DNA of 10,455 bases from the NCBI GenBank assembly GCA_002393195.1, contig DGIK01000166.1:1-10455 (forward strand). The letters run 5' to 3'. The DNA comes from Bacteroidales bacterium UBA3824 (GTDB taxonomy: Bacteria > Bacteroidota > Bacteroidia > Bacteroidales > UBA3824). Below the pieces are notes generated by a model. That model saw nothing but the letters and a program-made list of their open reading frames with translations. It had not been told where the DNA came from and did not search any database. Both the position numbers and the translations under genes were made by a program. Numbering within the stretch: position 1 is the first letter of the stretch; each line of letters opens with the position of its first letter. Of this stretch, positions 7,070 to 10,455 are shown piece by piece.

Positions 7070-7109
7070 AAAAAGGATTGCGGACACATCCACCGCAATC
7101 CTTTTTTTT
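7070..7109 (+). terminator. Intrinsic terminator ending the era-dnaN transcript
   Basis: A 14-base perfect stem (7070-7083 with 7093-7106) encloses a 9-base loop, and a run of eight T covers 7102-7109. The GC-rich upper stem is GGATTGCGG / CCGCAATCC. This is a textbook Rho-independent terminator for + strand transcription, 32 bases after the stop at 7037. The left arm also gives T-runs on the minus strand, so it may act weakly in both directions. Confidence 0.92.
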
Positions 7110-7155
7110 AAAACAACCATATTATGAAAAAACAAATCATAAAAAACTAAACGCT

Positions 7156-7770
7156 ATGGATTACGATTTCTCACACGACAGCGACGGACACGACACTATC
7201 AGGAAACAAAAAATAATCCTGATTACACTGATTATAATGATTGTGTCCACGCCATTTGAAATAATGTTGATGAAATATTTTGTCATCAACGACGGAGAGC
7301 GAACAATTGTATGGCATTTTTTCTACTGTGTAGTACAATTTCTTGTACTTTTCGTGATAAACTTCACAGCCTTAGAACAGCCACAATACCCAGACAAAAA
7401 AGATAGATTGGATGCTGTATTATCATTAATTGTGGCTGCGATAATTATTGTATTCAAAGTATGGTTTGTAAACTATCGGGTAAATTCCTTTGAGGAACAA
7501 GCACTTTCCAATTCCAACGACACAATTGGAGTAATCACCCAAAAATATTTGACACAAGGCAAACACGGTGAACGCTCATATTATCTTTGGGCAGGCAAGA
7601 ACGACTCTTTGTCAAGACGCCACGAAGTGTCCGAGCAACTTTACAACTGCATCAATCCCGGCGACACGGTAATCCTCCAAGTCTCCAAAGAATATCCCCG
7701 CATCAACAAAGTCCTGATATGGGATACAAGGGAGGACGAGATAGCGAAGTATAGAAACAGCAACAAATAA
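7156..7770 (+). CDS. Three-helix membrane protein of unknown function, AT-rich
   Basis: The frame is open from a TTG at 7078, but that start lies inside the terminator stem. ATG 7156 is chosen, giving 204 residues. After a charged, His/Asp-rich N-terminus come three membrane helices at about 19-42, 53-75 and 87-107. A soluble C-terminal domain of about 95 residues follows, with strand-rich patterns (DTIGVITQKYL, then RSYYLWAG, then GDTVILQVSKEYPRINKVLIW). Such membrane-plus-small-beta-domain proteins are common in Bacteroidota, but I cannot name the family. Bases 7201-7500 are 34% GC (101 of 300 by hand count) against 52% in a dnaN sample, only partly explained by Ile/Phe-rich helices. No TAnnTTTG promoter is visible between the terminator and the ATG. 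It converges on the CLC gene with 10 bases between the stops. Confidence 0.75.
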   Translation: MDYDFSHDSDGHDTIRKQKIILITLIIMIVSTPFEIMLMKYFVINDGERTIVWHFFYCVVQFLVLFVINFTALEQPQYPDKKDRLDAVLSLIVAAIIIVFKVWFVNYRVNSFEEQALSNSNDTIGVITQKYLTQGKHGERSYYLWAGKNDSLSRRHEVSEQLYNCINPGDTVILQVSKEYPRINKVLIWDTREDEIAKYRNSNK

Positions 7771-7780
7771 TAGTTTCAAT

Positions 7781-9586
7781 CTACTCCTCCGACAACTGCC
7801 GGCTCATCCTTCTATAAATTGAGAAAATCTTTGCCCGCGATACGAAGCCGAGGTACTTGTTGTTTTGGTCGAGGACAGCGATGTTGTACTTGTCGGAATG
7901 GCTGAATTTGGTAACCACCGACTCCATACTCTCATCGATGCGGACGGTGTAGTCGGGACGGAACACAAGGTCGCGCACAAAAACTTTGTCATAATATTCG
8001 GGCTTGAACATAATGCTGCGTATATTGTCCAACTTGATGATGCCGAGGAAAGTATTGTCGTCCCTATCAACAACCGCAAAAATATTCCTCGATGTCCCCT
8101 CGACCGCCTTCACCAACACGCGGAGCGAATCGCCAGGATACACAATGGCAAAATTGCGCTCGATGAGGTTGTCAAGTTTCATAAAATTAATCACCTTCTT
8201 ATCAACGTGATGCGTCATAAGTTCGTTGCGCTGAGCGAGTTGATAGGTGTAGATACTATTGTTGATGAATCTTCTCGTTACCACATACGACACCACCGAT
8301 ACCAACAGCAACGGCACAAACAACTTGTAACCGCCAGTAATCTCGGCTATCAGGAACACAGCCGTGAGCGGTGCGTGCAATACGCCACCGATAGTGCCAG
8401 CCATACCCACAAGAGCCATATTTGCAGCGTCAATGTCCTGCACACCGCATTGTGCCAACACCAACGCGGTCATCAGCCCCGTACATGCGCCCACAAACAG
8501 CGACGGCATAAAAATGCCGCCCACGCCGCCCGCCGCAAAGGTGAGCGCAGTGGCGATTGGTTTTACCAACAATACTACGCAAATCAGCAACGCACTAAGC
8601 AAATCGTTGCCCCTTGCGCCCACAAACAATCCGTTGGTAAAGAGGAAGTCGCCCTCGCTATTGATGCAATTTTTGATAGTGCCAACTCCCTCGCCATACA
8701 GCGACGGGAATATATAAATAAGCACCGCGAGACACACACAACCGATGGCAAACCGTCCCCAAATGCCTTTGATTTTCTTAAACTTGTTGGAAGCCCAGAT
8801 GTAACTCTTGGTGAAATAAATGGACGACACGGCGCACACCACGCCGAGCATCAGATAGACCGGCACATCGCCCGCCTCCAACGTGTTGCTCGCCCGGAAA
8901 AAAAACAGCGGATTGGAGCCCATCAAAAGATACGACACCAATACGCCCGTTACCGACGACACCAAAAGCGGAGCAAGGCTCGCCATCGTCAAATCCAGCA
9001 TAAAGACCTCCAATACGAACACGATGCCGGTAATCGGTGCCTTAAACATCGCCGACAACGCCGCAGCCGTGGCGCATCCGAGGATAAGAAGTTTTTGCTT
9101 ATAATTAAGGTGCAGAAGGCGACCGATATTGCTGCCGATGGCTGCGCCAGTGACCACAGTAGGTCCCTCCAATCCCGCCGAACCGCCAAAACCGACAGTC
9201 AACGCGCTCGAAATCACCGACGAATACATATTGTGGCTCTTGATTACCGCGCCTTCCTTGGATATTGAATACAATACACGCGGTATGCCGCCGCTCACAT
9301 TGTGTCTGAGGATATAATTGACAAATACCATCGTCAGCAATATACCCACGATAGGATACACAAACGACAGCCCGTCCAACTGCGCAAAATCGTTCAAATC
9401 TTTGAGCGCGTCGCTGATAGAATGTGTGAGGGTACGCAACACCCACGCCACCACAGACGCTATCAAGCCCGCCAAAATGCTCAGTATTATCATATACTGC
9501 GACGTGCTGATATGCTGGATGCGCCATTCGTTGAACCTACACAACGTCCTGAAAAGTCTGTATTTCCGTTTCTTCTTAGAATCCAT
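7781..9586 (-). CDS. CLC-family chloride channel/transporter with two C-terminal CBS domains
   Basis: CLC proteins are homodimers that move chloride or other anions across the inner membrane, as channels or H+-coupled exchangers. This 601-residue protein has the anion-pathway motifs SGGIP 98-102, GLEGP 138-142 (gating Glu140), GGIFMP 356-361, and Tyr446 in NSIYTY, matching the E. coli pore tyrosine. Two CBS domains, probably nucleotide-sensing, are at about 471-530 and 538-595. By eye alignment, the E. coli proton glutamate (Glu203) corresponds to Val194 in FVLEVF, and the pore Ser107 to Gly. The Val is the state found in animal CLC channels. The start MDSKKKRKYR is the first ATG of the frame and sits before a basic N-terminus. 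A weak -7-like box (9632-9625) and a 17-base palindrome lie upstream. Transport mode is uncertain. Confidence 0.96.
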   Translation of the reverse strand: MDSKKKRKYRLFRTLCRFNEWRIQHISTSQYMIILSILAGLIASVVAWVLRTLTHSISDALKDLNDFAQLDGLSFVYPIVGILLTMVFVNYILRHNVSGGIPRVLYSISKEGAVIKSHNMYSSVISSALTVGFGGSAGLEGPTVVTGAAIGSNIGRLLHLNYKQKLLILGCATAAALSAMFKAPITGIVFVLEVFMLDLTMASLAPLLVSSVTGVLVSYLLMGSNPLFFFRASNTLEAGDVPVYLMLGVVCAVSSIYFTKSYIWASNKFKKIKGIWGRFAIGCVCLAVLIYIFPSLYGEGVGTIKNCINSEGDFLFTNGLFVGARGNDLLSALLICVVLLVKPIATALTFAAGGVGGIFMPSLFVGACTGLMTALVLAQCGVQDIDAANMALVGMAGTIGGVLHAPLTAVFLIAEITGGYKLFVPLLLVSVVSYVVTRRFINNSIYTYQLAQRNELMTHHVDKKVINFMKLDNLIERNFAIVYPGDSLRVLVKAVEGTSRNIFAVVDRDDNTFLGIIKLDNIRSIMFKPEYYDKVFVRDLVFRPDYTVRIDESMESVVTKFSHSDKYNIAVLDQNNKYLGFVSRAKIFSIYRRMSRQLSEE

Positions 9587-9624
9587 AAGTAGAAAATATC
9601 AACCCGCAATTTACGAAATTTTGG

Positions 9625-9632
9625 CAAACAGA
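9625..9632 (-). promoter_or_regulatory. Weak candidate -7 box for the CLC gene
   Basis: On the minus strand this reads TCTGTTTG, one mismatch from TAnnTTTG, 38 bases before the ATG at 9586. No TTG-type -33 element is seen. It is the best match in the 188 bases between glyA and the CLC gene, but it is weak. Confidence 0.25.
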
Positions 9633-9653
9633 ATATTAAGGAATATTTAAATT

Positions 9654-9670
9654 TTACGCATTATGCGTAA
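9654..9670. promoter_or_regulatory. Perfect 17-base palindrome upstream of the CLC gene (possible operator)
   Basis: TTACGCAT-T-ATGCGTAA has two perfect 8-base arms around a single central base. The centre is too tight to be a good RNA hairpin, so a site for a dimeric DNA-binding protein is more natural. It sits between the glyA terminator and the weak CLC promoter, 67-84 bases before the CLC start. The palindrome is certain; the operator role is inference. Confidence 0.45.
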
Positions 9671-9671
9671 T

Positions 9672-9707
9672 AAAAAATGGAGTGCGGACAAGATGTCGGC
9701 ACTCCAA
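9672..9707 (-). terminator. Hairpin with U-run, probable glyA terminator (repeat copy 4)
   Basis: Plus-strand arms 9678-9690 and 9694-9706 pair at 12 of 13 positions (mismatch 9686/9698) around a 3-base loop. On the minus strand the hairpin is followed by six T (9677-9672), as expected of a Rho-independent terminator for glyA. Its first 24 bases on that strand match the other hairpin repeats, so it seems to be a family member whose far arm (GCACTCCA) differs and extends the stem. Confidence 0.8.
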
Positions 9708-9713
9708 AATATG

Positions 9714-9741
9714 TTTGGTGGACGAGATGTCCACACTCAAA
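9714..9741 (-). repeat. Post-stop hairpin repeat, copy 3
   Basis: Read on the minus strand from 9741, this 28-base copy has the stem GTGGAC/GTCCAC (9734-9729 with 9723-9718) and loop ATCTC. Compared with copy 2, a C-G stem pair is replaced by T-A (9733/9719), a compensatory change. The flanks TTTG and CCAAA are like those of the other copies. Confidence 0.65.
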
Positions 9742-9744
9742 TTG

Positions 9745-9772
9745 TTTGGCGGACGAGCCGTCCGCACTCCAA
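9745..9772 (-). repeat. Post-stop hairpin repeat, copy 2
   Basis: Read on the minus strand from 9772, this copy begins 2 bases after the glyA stop codon. The stem GCGGAC/GTCCGC (9765-9760 with 9754-9749) surrounds loop GGCTC. The flanks are TTGGAGT and CCAAA. It has the same orientation relative to its upstream gene as copy 1 at 7038. Confidence 0.7.
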
Positions 9773-9774
9773 TC

Positions 9775-10455
9775 TTACTTGTCCAAAGGATAGTTTTTCA
9801 TCATATCAACTACTTCGCCGTGTACTTTGGCGATTACGTCTTCGTTGTTGATGTTTTTGATGACGGTGTCGATGAAGTCAACTACGCGGAGGATTTCGTT
9901 CTCTTTGAGGCCACGGGTGGTGATTGCGGGTGTGCCAAGACGGATGCCAGATGTCTGGAACGCCGAGCGGGAATCGAAGGGAACCATATTCTTGTTGGCG
10001 GTGATGCCAGCCTTCTCCAATGCAATCTGCACTTCCTTGCCGGTGATGTCGGGGAAATTCTGACGGAGGTCAACGAGCATAGAATGGTTGTCGGTGCCGC
10101 CGGAGAGGATTTTGTAGCCACGGTTCATAAGTTCGCCAGCCATTACGCGAGCGTTCTTCTGTACCTGCTTCTGATATTCCTTGAATTCGGGGGTCAACGC
10201 CTCGCCAAATGCAACAGCCTTGGCAGCAATTACGTGCTCCAAAGGACCGCCCTGGATGCCGGGGAACACCGCAGAATCAAGGAGTTGCGACATTGTTTTG
10301 GTAACGCCCTTGGGAGTCTTCAATCCCCACGGATTCTCGAAGTCCTTGCCCAAGAGGATGATGCCGCCACGAGGTCCGCGGAGGGTCTTGTGGGTGGTGG
10401 ATGTGACTATATGGGCGTACTTCACAGGGTTTTCGAGAAGGCCGGCGGCGATGAG
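9775..10455 (-). CDS. glyA: Serine hydroxymethyltransferase, C-terminal half (5' end outside window)
   Basis: GlyA interconverts serine and glycine with transfer of a one-carbon unit to tetrahydrofolate; it is a cytosolic PLP enzyme. The frame runs open to the right edge, and 226 residues are visible of a usual ~420-430. The fragment starts [17 protein letters not shown]. The PLP-binding lysine is in [14 protein letters not shown] (codon 10389-10387). Later family motifs are [11 protein letters not shown] and the substrate-binding region around [18 protein letters not shown] start at 10425 would be wrong because that codon is an internal GTG (Val). The TAA at 9777-9775 is followed after 2 bases by the hairpin repeats and then the terminator at 9707-9672. 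Confidence 0.97.
   Translation of the reverse strand, partial: LIAAGLLENPVKYAHIVTSTTHKTLRGPRGGIILLGKDFENPWGLKTPKGVTKTMSQLLDSAVFPGIQGGPLEHVIAAKAVAFGEALTPEFKEYQKQVQKNARVMAGELMNRGYKILSGGTDNHSMLVDLRQNFPDITGKEVQIALEKAGITANKNMVPFDSRSAFQTSGIRLGTPAITTRGLKENEILRVVDFIDTVIKNINNEDVIAKVHGEVVDMMKNYPLDK

Noticed and set aside
7124..7150. Eight-codon mini-ORF (MKKQIIKN) just before the 7156 gene, possible leader peptide
   Set aside because: AT-rich DNA gives such frames by chance, and there is no attenuator structure between it and the gene.
7078..7155. Upstream TTG start for the three-helix membrane protein
   Set aside because: The extension would be translated from the terminator hairpin and its T-run; ATG 7156 gives a sensible N-terminus.
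7865..9268. 467-codon open frame on the + strand, antisense to the CLC gene
   Set aside because: Its product is rich in His, Arg and Gln with no domain or signal, and it lies wholly inside a well-supported CLC gene. It is a codon-bias shadow.
9672..9772. Tandem hairpins considered as a CRISPR array
   Set aside because: Only three copies with 3-6 base gaps, no unique spacers, and diverged repeats; the layout fits post-stop hairpins instead.
9663..9851. Short + strand frame through the hairpin array and glyA end
   Set aside because: It translates the repeat DNA and antisense glyA; no coding evidence.

Overview
The window is a housekeeping stretch of a Bacteroidota genome, most likely order Bacteroidales. 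Three things suggest this: the ftsH / repeat protein / cdsA / short-type psd gene order; start codons without Shine-Dalgarno sequences but with A-rich leaders; and a TAnnTTTG-type -7 box in front of era. The DnaN C-terminus and the short Psd also look like Bacteroidales proteins. A 300-base sample of dnaN is 52% GC. Family or genus cannot be fixed from this window.

Bases 1-3324 (+ strand) read as one operon. It holds the C-terminal part of the FtsH membrane protease, a 318-residue protein made of five tandem DUF2007-like repeats, CdsA (CDP-diacylglycerol synthase, overlapping the previous gene by 8 bases) and Psd (phosphatidylserine decarboxylase). It pairs membrane protein quality control with phospholipid synthesis. 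pssA, the enzyme between CdsA and Psd in the pathway, is not here. A secreted protein of unknown function (3939-3328, - strand) converges on psd with only 3 bases between the stop codons.

A 98-base divergent intergenic region (3940-4037) carries -7 boxes for both directions. From it the + strand reads era, a small secreted unknown, dnaN (after a very purine-rich leader) and a small single-pass membrane protein. This ends at a strong intrinsic terminator (7070-7109). An AT-rich three-helix membrane protein gene follows (7156-7770). It converges on a 601-residue CLC-family chloride transporter or channel with two CBS domains (9586-7781, - strand). The right edge is the C-terminal half of glyA (- strand), which ends at 9775.

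The most unusual signal is a family of about 28-base hairpins placed directly after stop codons. One copy follows the stop of the 6672-7037 gene. Two more, plus a related hairpin that looks like the terminator, follow glyA. Stem differences between copies are largely compensatory, which argues for selection on structure. Other points of interest are the five-repeat protein in the ftsH-cdsA operon, a CLC protein that keeps the gating glutamate but apparently has valine at the internal proton-glutamate position, and a perfect 17-base palindrome upstream of the CLC gene. I see no CRISPR array, insertion sequence, tRNA or rRNA, and nothing that is clearly a new defence or mobile system.
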